From Paenibacillus agricola (GTDB lineage: Bacteria > Bacillota > Bacilli > Paenibacillales > NBRC-103111): a stretch of 32,171 nt of DNA. The stretch covers positions 1-32,171 of the forward strand of contig NZ_JAAOIW010000032.1 in the NCBI RefSeq assembly GCF_011440305.1, read 5' to 3'. The translations under genes and the position numbers were made by a program. A model generated the notes under the pieces. That model saw nothing but the letters and a program-made list of their open reading frames with translations, did no database searches and was not told the origin of the DNA. How positions within the stretch are numbered: position 1 is the first letter of the stretch; the number at the start of each line of letters is the position of its first letter. Below are positions 7,363 through 13,933 of this stretch, piece after piece.

Positions 7363-7989
7363 TTATTTTTTTGTAGACTCTTTAACAAACATGTATATTC
7401 CCATCACAATTAAAATAATGGCTCCAATTGATGAGCCCAAGGCGTCAAAAATTCGGCTTAGCCAATCAGGCTTGCTGCTGACAAGAAACAAAAATATACC
7501 GCCAATCACCAATAAATAACCTAATGAGCTGCCTTTGGAAAGCTTTTTCAAGGGCTGCTTGAGCCCTTCACCCATTTCGCCCAATGGGTCCGTGTATAAG
7601 CCGTGCCATTGTCCATTCACCTTGTCCGTTTGCTGCAGCGCATCAAAAATATTATAAAAATATATGACCGGCAAAAACAGCGAAAACAGGACAATTAAAG
7701 GAATACTGGTGCTTGGGCTTGTTGAAAAGAATACGATTGCAAAAATATTCAAAATCAACAGCAGCATCACCATCATGCCCCGCTGCATCAGTCCCAGATA
7801 TAGCTGCCCCGTTCCGGGAATCAGCATTGAAAGCAGACAGGCCACCACTTTGCTTTTGTGCCGGCTATTCGCGAAGGGATCGAATGACGATTGCTGCTGG
7901 GTTGCATTCCAGCGCTCCATCCGCTCCTTTAGGAAAGCTTCTTCTTTGTCTTCTTCGGTAATGATAGGGTCTTTGCGATGTTCTTCCAT
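7363..7989 (-). CDS. TM2-domain-like multipass membrane protein
   Basis: A 208-aa protein. The first ~45 residues are charged and cytosolic (EEHRKDPIITEEDKEEAFLKERM). A hydrophobic region contains LLSMLIPGTGQLYLGLMQRG, the PG-GQ-Y-G turn seen in TM2-type domains. Further membrane segments are near LLLILNIFAIVFF, LIVLFSLFLPVIYFYNIF, LGYLLVIGGIFLFLV and AIILIVMGIYMFV, ending in KESTKK. It has a GGAGG 11 nt before its ATG and is 44 nt upstream of the DUF4097 gene, with which it is surely co-transcribed. The function is not known. Its position suggests it works with the DUF4097 protein in the envelope. Confidence 0.8.
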   Translation of the reverse strand: MEEHRKDPIITEEDKEEAFLKERMERWNATQQQSSFDPFANSRHKSKVVACLLSMLIPGTGQLYLGLMQRGMMVMLLLILNIFAIVFFSTSPSTSIPLIVLFSLFLPVIYFYNIFDALQQTDKVNGQWHGLYTDPLGEMGEGLKQPLKKLSKGSSLGYLLVIGGIFLFLVSSKPDWLSRIFDALGSSIGAIILIVMGIYMFVKESTKK

Positions 7990-8030
7990 GATAGGGGTGT
8001 CCTCCGTTCAAGTAAAGTGCGATCAATAGC

Positions 8031-8108
8031 CAGGAGTTATTGCGATGAATATAGTGCAGCTGCGCAGCCAGGAGTTAAAGTACGATGAATATAGCGCAGC
8101 TGCGCAGC
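8031..8108. repeat. Two 38-40 bp tandem repeats upstream of the TM2/DUF4097 genes
   Basis: Unit 1 (8031-8068) and unit 2 (8069-8108) share CAGGAGTTA, then CGATGAATATAG, then YGCAGCTGCGCAGC; unit 2 has two extra bases. Each contains a near or perfect GCGCAGCTGCGC palindrome. A decayed third copy (AAAGTGCGATCAATAGC, 8014-8030) precedes them. They fill much of the 313-bp stretch 7990-8302, which has no gene. On the minus strand each unit carries TATATT, but no matching -35 is evident. Confidence 0.85.
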
Positions 8109-8220
8109 CAGGGTGTTCCTCCGATTGCTGTTGTTCAAGGATATTTTTGATTAAATAAAACCTCAGTTGTAAAAATCCATGAACAAAGGCACCGCTTCCC
8201 TATCTCCAGAACACCCTGGC
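8107..8220. repeat. 12-bp perfect inverted repeat, 90 bp apart
   Basis: GCCAGGGTGTTC (8107-8118) recurs inverted as GAACACCCTGGC (8209-8220). The left arm is fused to the end of the tandem repeat. The 90 bp between have no open frame of note. It could be a long-range RNA hairpin in the untranslated leader of the TM2 gene, or the ends of a small decayed element. No target-site duplication is visible. Confidence 0.6.
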
Positions 8221-8302
8221 CACTCCGCTAGTTACTCATAGCACTTTTGGATATAGCTTAAAAGCTGGACTGCTAAGGGCTAAACTTCTAATGGCTAAAC
8301 AG

Positions 8303-8791
8303 CTAAGAAATGAAATACATTGAAAACTTGTGGACAGCTTGGCCAAGCTCCACAAAACTAGTTTGAATTCCTGCTCCCCAATTTCCGGATCCGATTGCAA
8401 TAATTTTGCCCAAGATGCCTGAGCTGATAAACAAATAGGTCGCTGCTGTAGCTATCAGCCCATTGACTAGCTCGGGGCACCAGATACGGCTCCGGGATGA
8501 GGTTCTTCTATGTTCGCTACTAGGTTGGATAGCGCCCGGTATGTGATCATCTTGTCGTTTTATTGTTGATTCCGTACGAATTACTTGCATAACCCGCTCC
8601 TCAAGCCCTGGCAACGGTGATAAAAGATTCATTTTGTTCAAAAGCTCTTCCAGATTGAGATACGTATGCAGACGGTTTCGACAGTCCGAGCAGGAATGGA
8701 TATGCTGCTTTATTCTTTTATTTTCCAGCTCGGTGCAAGCTCTATTTAAGAATCGTTGAAGCTGCCGCTCGTTCGGATGTAGTTTGTTCAA
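8303..8791 (-). CDS. Zinc-finger anti-sigma factor
   Basis: A 162-aa membrane-bound partner of the sigma factor encoded just upstream. The N-terminus holds a zf-HC2/ZAS motif, HxxxCxxC in KQHIHSCSDCRN (about residues 29-37), which normally grips the sigma factor in the cytosol. One membrane helix lies near residues 110-130 (LVNGLIATAATYLFISSGIL), leaving a short tail outside. The start is a TTG, 9 nt after GGAGG. The first 50 nt overlap the end of the sigma gene, so the two are probably translationally coupled, with the weak TTG start tuning the ratio. The signal it senses cannot be told from sequence. Confidence 0.88.
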   Translation of the reverse strand: MNKLHPNERQLQRFLNRACTELENKRIKQHIHSCSDCRNRLHTYLNLEELLNKMNLLSPLPGLEERVMQVIRTESTIKRQDDHIPGAIQPSSEHRRTSSRSRIWCPELVNGLIATAATYLFISSGILGKIIAIGSGNWGAGIQTSFVELGQAVHKFSMYFIS

Positions 8792-9344
8792 GGTTACGTA
8801 CCTCCTGCCATTTTTGTTTGAGCAGTGACTTGCCGCGGTAGAGGCGGGTTTCGATCGTTTTTAGGGGTAGCTGCGTGACATTGGAAATTTCCTGATAGGA
8901 AAGCTGCTTATAGTGGTACAAATAAATAATCAGTCTGTATTTGTCAGGTAATTCGGAAAGCAGGTGCTGAACCGTCTGCTGTTCCTCCTTCAGCAGGGCC
9001 ACCGCCTCCGGTTCTTCCTGGCGATTACTGAGCCAACCTTTCATTTTATCCAAAATGGCTTCATACGGTCTTCGCCGCTGCGCCCTGCGATAATCCGTAA
9101 CAATATTGGTGGTCAAGCGATATAACCATGTTGTAAATTTGGCATCCCCCCGATATTGAGCTAATGAGCGATAAAGCTTAATAAACACATCCTGCGTCAG
9201 ATCTTCGGCGGTTTCACGATGAGAGACCATACGATAAATGAGCGTATAAATGTATGTTTTATGACGCTCAATAAGAAAGCGGTACGCTTCCTCATCTCCT
9301 TGACGGATTTGTTCAACTAGCTGTTCATCCGTCGATTGCTCCAT
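8742..9344 (-). CDS. ECF-family RNA polymerase sigma factor
   Basis: A 200-aa group IV sigma factor with only regions 2 and 4. Region 2 is seen as ETAEDLTQDVFIKLYRSL ... GDAKFTTWLYRLTTNIVTDY (about residues 44-92). Region 4 is seen as LLSELPDKYRLIIYLYHY ... SYQEISNVTQLPLKTIETRL (about 128-170), joined by a charged linker. It resembles the SigW/SigV-like proteins of Bacillus. It is followed by its anti-sigma gene with a 50-nt overlap, and preceded by an ECF-type promoter that it probably recognises itself. AAGGCGG lies 7 nt before the ATG. Downstream TM2-like and DUF4097 genes are likely targets or partners. Confidence 0.93.
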   Translation of the reverse strand: MEQSTDEQLVEQIRQGDEEAYRFLIERHKTYIYTLIYRMVSHRETAEDLTQDVFIKLYRSLAQYRGDAKFTTWLYRLTTNIVTDYRRAQRRRPYEAILDKMKGWLSNRQEEPEAVALLKEEQQTVQHLLSELPDKYRLIIYLYHYKQLSYQEISNVTQLPLKTIETRLYRGKSLLKQKWQEVRNLEQTTSERAAASTILK

Positions 9345-9376
9345 CGTTTCACCGCCTTATACTTAATTCTAAATAA

Positions 9377-9406
9377 TTAGACGCCTTATAAATGAGAATC
9401 CCTTCA
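9377..9406 (-). promoter_or_regulatory. ECF-type autoregulatory promoter
   Basis: On the minus strand TGAAGG (9406-9401) is followed after 17 nt by CGTCTAA (9383-9377). ECF sigma promoters of the SigW type are TGAAAC-N16-CGTA/CGTC. It lies 33 nt upstream of the sigma gene's ATG, the place expected for positive autoregulation. Confidence 0.6.
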
Positions 9407-9445
9407 AAAATAAATCATCCCAGTTCGGGAGGTCAAACCTGAGGG

Positions 9446-9898
9446 TCAAATCCTTTTGTAAAACACCGTCAAGGTAATCCCCGGCGAGATCTCCAAGACC
9501 TGGAAAGGCTCATAGCCAAACTTCCTGTACAAACGAAAAGCTGGTTCGTTGTTAGTTCCCGTCGATACTTTAATCGGAGTGCCCGGAAAAACCAGACCTT
9601 CTATAAAGGTGAGCAAGCGGCTTGCGATACCACGGCGAAAATATTCAGGATGCACCATCATACGGCAAATGGTTAGTTCCTTAGGGGCTTGCTTGATGGA
9701 TATAGCTCCGGTTAAACGTTCACGATCATAACAGCCGAAAAATAGCTCACCGCTTTCTTTAAGCGAATGCGGAGAATCAAATAAAGGAGGAATATCCTTA
9801 AAACCGATCAATTGTGCTTCAATCCTGTAAGAGTGCTGCTGGAGCATGAGCAGTTCTAAAGCTTTGTGGTTATCGCTAAGGTCAATTTCACGTATCAA
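9446..9898 (-). CDS. GNAT-family N-acetyltransferase
   Basis: A 151-residue soluble protein of the GNAT fold. The acetyl-CoA pyrophosphate loop is MVHPEYFRRGIASRLL (motif A, R/Q-x-x-G-x-A/G), preceded by TICRM. The C-terminal NEPAFRLYRKFGYEPF is the usual motif B helix and strand. The acceptor substrate is unknown. I choose the TTG at 9898, 7 nt after AGGAGG; an upstream in-frame TTG at 9919 has that site inside it. It stands alone on the minus strand, directly upstream of the ECF promoter region. Its own terminator is weak (TCCC-GAACT-GGGA). Confidence 0.85.
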   Translation of the reverse strand: MIREIDLSDNHKALELLMLQQHSYRIEAQLIGFKDIPPLFDSPHSLKESGELFFGCYDRERLTGAISIKQAPKELTICRMMVHPEYFRRGIASRLLTFIEGLVFPGTPIKVSTGTNNEPAFRLYRKFGYEPFQVLEISPGITLTVFYKRI

Positions 9899-10084
9899 GA
9901 AGTCCCCTCCTAAGCACAAAGTGGATAGTTAATTAGCCACAGTATACAACAGCAATGACGCTTGTTCTACTAAATGGAACAAAACCTTATAAATAGCAGC
10001 AATCTCAGGAGTGCTGGAGCGTTTTAATAGAGAGATTCCAAACTCTATATCACCATCAATTCGAATGTAATCATAAAATTTTTA

Positions 10085-10113
10085 TTGCAAAATGTATATT
10101 TATTAGGTATATT
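10085..10113 (+). promoter_or_regulatory. Promoter of the Lrp/chromate-transporter operon
   Basis: TTGCAA (10085-10090) and TATATT (10108-10113) are 17 nt apart. The spacer and -10 carry an imperfect dyad (AAAATGTATA ... TATATTTT, 10089-10115), which could be a site for the Lrp/AsnC protein encoded 91 nt downstream. Nothing else was recognised between 9899 and 10203. Confidence 0.55.
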
Positions 10114-10203
10114 TTTACGTAATGAAGGTATTTAATGATTTTTTCTTTCTTATAGTTGAAAATAATATGAAGAAAAAAATGCTTTTTCCGGAGGATCGTA
10201 GTT

Positions 10204-10686
10204 ATGAATTCAAAAATGATTTTGGAGGGTACCTTTTCCAATATTGATGAGATTGACCGTAAAATCATTGCGATTTTGCAGAAAAACGGAAGGGCCTCCT
10301 ATACAGATATCGCCAAAGAGGTTGATCTGTCCAGAGTGGGTGTGCAGGCTCGTATCAATGCCCTGATGGAAAATGGAACGATCGAGAAAATTACTGCGGT
10401 AATCAATCCTGAGAAGATTGGCATAACCGTGTCCGCTTTTTTCAATGTGGAGGTTGAACCCAAGCATTTGATGGAAGCCGCAGACCGCTTGGCTGACGAA
10501 CCCGAGGTTAGCAGCCTCTACCATATGACCGGGCCCAGCAAGCTCCATATGCATGGATTATTTGCGAGTAACAGGGAAATGGAATTATTTTTGCAGGAGA
10601 AGCTTTATGTGCTGCCGGGTATTACCAGCGTGGACTGCCAGGTGCTGATTAAACGATACAAAAGCCGCATGGGTATGAGGCTATGA
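10204..10686 (+). CDS. Lrp/AsnC-family transcriptional regulator (YwrC/ChrS-like)
   Basis: A 160-aa protein with an N-terminal winged helix ([21 protein letters not shown] and [15 protein letters not shown], residues ~15-62). The C-terminal RAM domain begins at [15 protein letters not shown] (~79-150) and forms oligomers and binds effectors. GGAGG lies 9 nt before the ATG. Two half-size chromate transporters follow at once. B. subtilis ywrC-ywrB-ywrA has the same order, and there the Lrp-type protein represses the transporter pair, so a chromate-linked repressor is likely here. The effector is not visible in the sequence. Confidence 0.87.
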   Translation: MNSKMILEGTFSNIDEIDRKIIAILQKNGRASYTDIAKEVDLSRVGVQARINALMENGTIEKITAVINPEKIGITVSAFFNVEVEPKHLMEAADRLADEPEVSSLYHMTGPSKLHMHGLFASNREMELFLQEKLYVLPGITSVDCQVLIKRYKSRMGMRL

Positions 10687-10705
10687 GAGAGGATGAACGG
10701 TTACT

Positions 10706-11305
10706 GTGAGCAGCTATAAAGATATTACGATCGCAATGTTTAGAACGGGTATGCTCGGTTATGGGGGCGGGCCCGCTACAGTTCCGCTGATTCGTTACGA
10801 AGCGGTTACCCGCTATAAATGGATGCAGGATGATGAATTCGGGGAGATTCTAGCTATTGCCAATGCACTTCCGGGACCAATTGCTACCAAACTGGCCGCC
10901 TATCTCGGCTACCGTCAAAAAGGGGCACTGGGAGCCTGCGTTTCCGTGCTCGCCCATATTGTCCCTACCTGTGTCGGTATGGTCGCTTTGTTATCCATCA
11001 TCACCGCTCTTAGCTCATCTAAGATCATCGCTGGAATGATTGGAGCCGTAACGCCCGTCGTTGCCGTCATGCTGGGAATGATGGCTTATGAATTTGGCGA
11101 GAAGGCCGTTAAAGGCCTAGGAAAAATTCTTGGTGTATTATTATTCGCGGTTTCTTTCTTGATGCTTGAGGTTATTGAACTACATTCCGCTATCGTTATT
11201 GGCCTTTTTCTAGCTTATGGAGCCTTTCACTTTCGGACGCTATTACACTTTCAGAAGCAAAAAGTGAAAGCTAGAGGAGGGAAGGATACACCATGGAGTG
11301 GTTAA
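10706..11305 (+). CDS. Chromate transporter, first half-size CHR protein
   Basis: A 199-aa membrane protein of the short-chain CHR family, whose members work as pairs to export chromate. The CHR signature motifs are present: GMLGYGGGPATVPLI near the start and IANALPGPIATKLAAYLGY (~50-68). About five to six hydrophobic segments follow, and the tail is basic. The start is GTG with a rather distant GAGAGGA. Its last 13 nt overlap the next gene, which carries the same motifs, so the two proteins are probably co-translated and assemble with opposite topology. Equivalent to one of YwrA/YwrB. Confidence 0.9.
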   Translation: MSSYKDITIAMFRTGMLGYGGGPATVPLIRYEAVTRYKWMQDDEFGEILAIANALPGPIATKLAAYLGYRQKGALGACVSVLAHIVPTCVGMVALLSIITALSSSKIIAGMIGAVTPVVAVMLGMMAYEFGEKAVKGLGKILGVLLFAVSFLMLEVIELHSAIVIGLFLAYGAFHFRTLLHFQKQKVKARGGKDTPWSG

Positions 11306-11835
11306 AACTATTATGGGGGTTTTTTATATCAAATGCGCTTGGCTATGGGGGAGGTCCCTCGTCCATTCCTCTGATGTATGAGGAAATCGTCAATCATTAC
11401 CATTGGTTAGACAATATCCAATTTTCCAATATGCTAGCTTTGGGCAACACGCTGCCGGGACCGATTGCTACCAAAATTGCGGCATTCGTCGGCTATCAGG
11501 CTGGCGGCTGGGTCGGCTTTGCAGTGAGCATTATTGCTACAGTTGTCCCTACGGCAGCAGCGTTGATTTGGCTGTTGAACATCATGCAAAAATATCGCAA
11601 ATCGAATGCTGTCAAAGGGATGACCTTGCTGGTACAGCCGGTAATCGCGATCATGATGCTGGTCATGACCTGGCAGTTGAGCGTAAATTCTGTGCATGAG
11701 ATTGGGATTTGGCAGTCGCTTGGGATTGCGGCGGTCGCTTACTTTTTTATGGTTAAGAAAAAGACCCATCCTGCTTTCGTCATCGTAGGTGCATTTGTTT
11801 ATGGCGGCGTTTTTCTAGGGGTTTTGCAATTTTAG
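11293..11835 (+). CDS. Chromate transporter, second half-size CHR protein
   Basis: A 180-aa partner of the preceding protein, with the same two motifs (ALGYGGGPSSIPLM and LGNTLPGPIATKIAAFVGY) and hydrophobic segments spread to the C-terminus. GGAGGGAAGG lies before its ATG, inside the end of the first gene. The two halves differ clearly in sequence, which is typical of short-chain CHR pairs. A terminator stands 37 nt after the stop. Other anions (sulfate-like) cannot be excluded as substrates. Confidence 0.9.
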   Translation: MEWLKLLWGFFISNALGYGGGPSSIPLMYEEIVNHYHWLDNIQFSNMLALGNTLPGPIATKIAAFVGYQAGGWVGFAVSIIATVVPTAAALIWLLNIMQKYRKSNAVKGMTLLVQPVIAIMMLVMTWQLSVNSVHEIGIWQSLGIAAVAYFFMVKKKTHPAFVIVGAFVYGGVFLGVLQF

Positions 11836-11871
11836 AGTATGATCAATAGAAAGGCAAGTCATTAAATAGGT

Positions 11872-11925
11872 AAAAGCCGTTCAAGCTTAAATCGCAAACT
11901 GCGAAGCTAGCTTTGAACGGCTTTT
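11872..11925. terminator. Bidirectional terminator between chromate genes and hxlR
   Basis: AAAAGCCGTTCAA (11872-11884) pairs perfectly with TTGAACGGCTTTT (11913-11925), a 13-bp stem with A-run and T-run ends. It sits between two convergent genes and should act in both directions. Confidence 0.9.
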
Positions 11926-11933
11926 ATTGGGTT

Positions 11934-12314
11934 CTATGATTGCTGTCTGGACAAAATCAATTCCTTGATTTCCACTTTGTCCGTAGCTACGGTTTCCATA
12001 TAGTTTTTGCCCCAATCATACATCGATTCCAGAATCGGCATCAGACTTTGCCCCAGCTCTGTTAACGAATACTCCACCTTGGGTGGAACAACAGGGTAAA
12101 CCTCACGGTGGACAATCAAATCGTCCTCGAGCTCCCGCAGCTGGCTAACAAGCATTCTTTGAGTGATGTCCGGGATCAGCGACTTTAATTCTCCGAATCG
12201 TTTGGTGCCCTCTTTGCCTAAATACCATAAAATCAGCATTTTCCATTTGCCGCCGATTACACTTAATGTCAATTCCTTTTCGCAGTTAAACGTTTTTTCC
12301 GAAAGATGTCCCAT
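11934..12314 (-). CDS. hxlR: HxlR-type regulator of the RuMP formaldehyde genes
   Basis: A 126-aa winged-helix DNA-binding protein of the HxlR family. Seen are the family block [16 protein letters not shown] (~17-32), the recognition region [19 protein letters not shown], and the wing [16 protein letters not shown]. One cysteine (Cys11, in FNCEKELTL) is at the place often found in HxlR proteins; its role here is not shown. It is divergent from hxlA-hxlB, 203 bp apart. In B. subtilis HxlR activates hxlAB in response to formaldehyde. A dyad overlaps its own -10, suggesting autoregulation. Confidence 0.9.
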   Translation of the reverse strand: MGHLSEKTFNCEKELTLSVIGGKWKMLILWYLGKEGTKRFGELKSLIPDITQRMLVSQLRELEDDLIVHREVYPVVPPKVEYSLTELGQSLMPILESMYDWGKNYMETVATDKVEIKELILSRQQS

Positions 12315-12376
12315 TCCCTATTTCCCCCCATCTTAATTCTAGTATGCCTTGCAGGCTATAACTCATCCATTTCTCT

Positions 12377-12394
12377 ATTATACCGTACAGTATA
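12377..12394. promoter_or_regulatory. Dyad over the hxlR -10, candidate HxlR operator
   Basis: TATAC-cgtaca-GTATA (12379-12394) is a perfect 5-6-5 inverted repeat. It overlaps a minus-strand TATAAT (12382-12377) that could be the hxlR -10; the matching -35 is poor. A second, shorter AAGT-gcgt-ACTT dyad (12418-12429) abuts the hxlA -35. Two sites in this gap would fit known HxlR binding upstream of hxlAB. Confidence 0.45.
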
Positions 12395-12427
12395 CTTTTA
12401 GGCACTATGTAAGATTAAAGTGCGTAC

Positions 12428-12456
12428 TTACAAATAAATCAGGATGGCTGTATACT
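12428..12456 (+). promoter_or_regulatory. hxlAB promoter
   Basis: TTACAA (12428-12433) and TATACT (12451-12456) with a 17-nt spacer, 61 nt before the hxlA ATG. The -35 is touched by the AAGT/ACTT dyad, a place where an activator such as HxlR could sit. Confidence 0.65.
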
Positions 12457-12517
12457 TAGCCTTATTGCTAAAGGTTACACGGTTACACAAAAACAAAAAA
12501 TTGGGAGTGAATCATTT

Positions 12518-13150
12518 ATGAAATTGCAATTAGCTTTGGATCTTGTCAATATTCCTGATGCCATTAAACTTGTTAAAGAGGTTGAGGCATTTATCGATAT
12601 CGTTGAAATTGGTACACCAATTGTTATTAATGAAGGCCTGCACGCAGTAAAAGCCATCAAAGAAGCTTTCCCTAATCTGTTAGTATTGGCTGATTTGAAA
12701 ATTATGGATGCTGGTGGTTACGAGGTTATGAAAGCCTCCGAGGCTGGTGCTAATATTATTACCGTTCTTGGAGCTAGCAGCGATGCAACGATTAAAGGTG
12801 CCGTCGAGGAAGCACGCAAGCATGGCAACAGCATCCTCGTGGATATGATCAACGTGCAGGATCTTGAGAAGCGTGCTATTGAAATTGATGCACTGGGCGT
12901 AGATTATATCTGCGTGCACACGGGTTACGACTCCCAAGCTGCTGGTCAAAGCCCTTTTGAAGAGCTTCGTACCGTAAAACGCGTTGTCAAAAATGCAAAA
13001 ACAGCGGTTGCTGGCGGCATCAAATTAAGCACACTTCCAGAAGTAATCCAGGCTAAGCCGGATTTGATCATTATTGGCGGCGGCATTACTAGCCAGGATG
13101 ATAAAGCTGGTGTAGCTGCCGAAATCAGACAGCTAATCAACCAAGGTTAA
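12518..13150 (+). CDS. hxlA: 3-hexulose-6-phosphate synthase
   Basis: Condenses formaldehyde with ribulose 5-phosphate to give D-arabino-3-hexulose 6-phosphate, the first step of the ribulose monophosphate pathway, used in non-methylotrophs to detoxify formaldehyde. The 210-aa protein belongs to the orotidine-phosphate-decarboxylase TIM-barrel superfamily: MKLQLALDLV at the start, the VLADLKIMDAGGYE metal/catalytic DxKxxD block (~60-73), DYICVHTGYDSQA, and phosphate-binding AVAGGIKLSTLP and IIIGGGITSQDD. GGGAGTGA precedes the ATG. The length is normal. It is followed after 9 nt by hxlB. Confidence 0.95.
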   Translation: MKLQLALDLVNIPDAIKLVKEVEAFIDIVEIGTPIVINEGLHAVKAIKEAFPNLLVLADLKIMDAGGYEVMKASEAGANIITVLGASSDATIKGAVEEARKHGNSILVDMINVQDLEKRAIEIDALGVDYICVHTGYDSQAAGQSPFEELRTVKRVVKNAKTAVAGGIKLSTLPEVIQAKPDLIIIGGGITSQDDKAGVAAEIRQLINQG

Positions 13151-13159
13151 GGCTAAGCT

Positions 13160-13720
13160 ATGAAAACAACAGCAGAATATGCGACTGAAATCTTGCAGGA
13201 GCTACAACGCACGGTGAAGCTTATTTCTGGTGAAGGCAGTGATAGCTTGGTTGATGCCATAGGGGAAGCTCGACATATTTTCCTTGCTGGCGCAGGCCGG
13301 TCAGGTTTAATGGCGAAAGCATTCGCCATGCGCTTGATGCATCTCGGGTTAAATGTCCACGTTGTAGGCGAGACGGTAACACCAGGCCTTGGCAAAGAGG
13401 ATCTGCTTATTATTTGCTCCGGCTCTGGAGAAACCAAAAGCCTAGTATCCATGGCGGAAAAAGCAAAAAGCTTGGAAGCAGCCGTTGCGCTGATCACGAT
13501 CTACCCTAATTCGACCATTGGTCAATTAAGTAGAATAGCTATTACATTGCCTGGGGCACCCAAGGATAAATCGACAAGCGACTATTCCACGATCCAACCG
13601 ATGGGCTCGTTGTTTGAGCAAACCTTGTTATTGTTTCTCGACGCGGTCATTTTAAGCTTGATGGAGAAGCAGGGACTGGACTCCAGCACGATGTATGGCA
13701 GCCATGCCAATCTCGAGTAA
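13160..13720 (+). CDS. hxlB: 6-phospho-3-hexuloisomerase
   Basis: Isomerises 3-hexulose 6-phosphate to fructose 6-phosphate, the second step of formaldehyde fixation. The 186-aa protein is a SIS domain: HIFLAGAGRSGLMAKAFAMR (~34-53) forms the sugar-phosphate loop, LIICSGSGETKSLV (~76-89) is the second S-G-S loop, and PMGSLFEQTLLLFLDAVI is the usual HxlB helix. Start is 9 nt after the hxlA stop, with only a weak AAGG-type ribosome binding site, so it probably relies on coupling to hxlA. The 3' region contains a structured element and a strong terminator. Confidence 0.95.
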   Translation: MKTTAEYATEILQELQRTVKLISGEGSDSLVDAIGEARHIFLAGAGRSGLMAKAFAMRLMHLGLNVHVVGETVTPGLGKEDLLIICSGSGETKSLVSMAEKAKSLEAAVALITIYPNSTIGQLSRIAITLPGAPKDKSTSDYSTIQPMGSLFEQTLLLFLDAVILSLMEKQGLDSSTMYGSHANLE

Positions 13721-13740
13721 TAGAGCGTAGGCGAGGACAA

Positions 13741-13808
13741 GCGTATGGGGTTCCAGCAGCGAGGACAGGACTTCAACAGACGGTCCTAAACCTTTCAGCC
13801 CCATACGC
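13741..13808. other. Structured element downstream of hxlB
   Basis: GCGTATGGGG (13741-13750) and CCCCATACGC (13799-13808) form a perfect 10-bp stem. Inside it AGGAC (13767-13771) and GTCCT (13783-13787) form a second stem. A 9-mer, GCGAGGACA, occurs at 13731 and again at 13759. There is no T run, so it is not a standard terminator. It would lie in the hxlAB 3' untranslated RNA, upstream of the real terminator. Confidence 0.6.
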
Positions 13809-13861
13809 CTGGCCTCTTTACCTATCACCAGACTCCGCGAATAGACGCAAATCTGGCATAC

Positions 13862-13904
13862 AAAAAAGCCTTGATTCCACTAAAAGTGGGATCAAGGCTT
13901 TTTT
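13862..13904. terminator. Bidirectional terminator between hxlB and the Gfo/Idh/MocA gene
   Basis: AAAAAAGCCTTGATTCCACT (13862-13881) pairs with AGTGGGATCAAGGCTTTTTT (13885-13904) with one G-T pair and a 3-nt loop. The ends are an A run and a T run, so it should work on both strands. Confidence 0.93.
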
Positions 13905-13933
13905 ATGGCTTCATGGCAAGCTTTGCAATGGTT

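Noticed and set aside
8031-8108. Tandem repeats as a CRISPR array
   Set aside because: The repeats are directly adjacent with no unique spacers, and no cas gene is in the window.
10071-10268. Minus-strand frame before the Lrp gene
   Set aside because: It overlaps the Lrp gene start, promoter and ribosome binding site, is an AT-rich Lys/Ile/Phe string and has no start signal.
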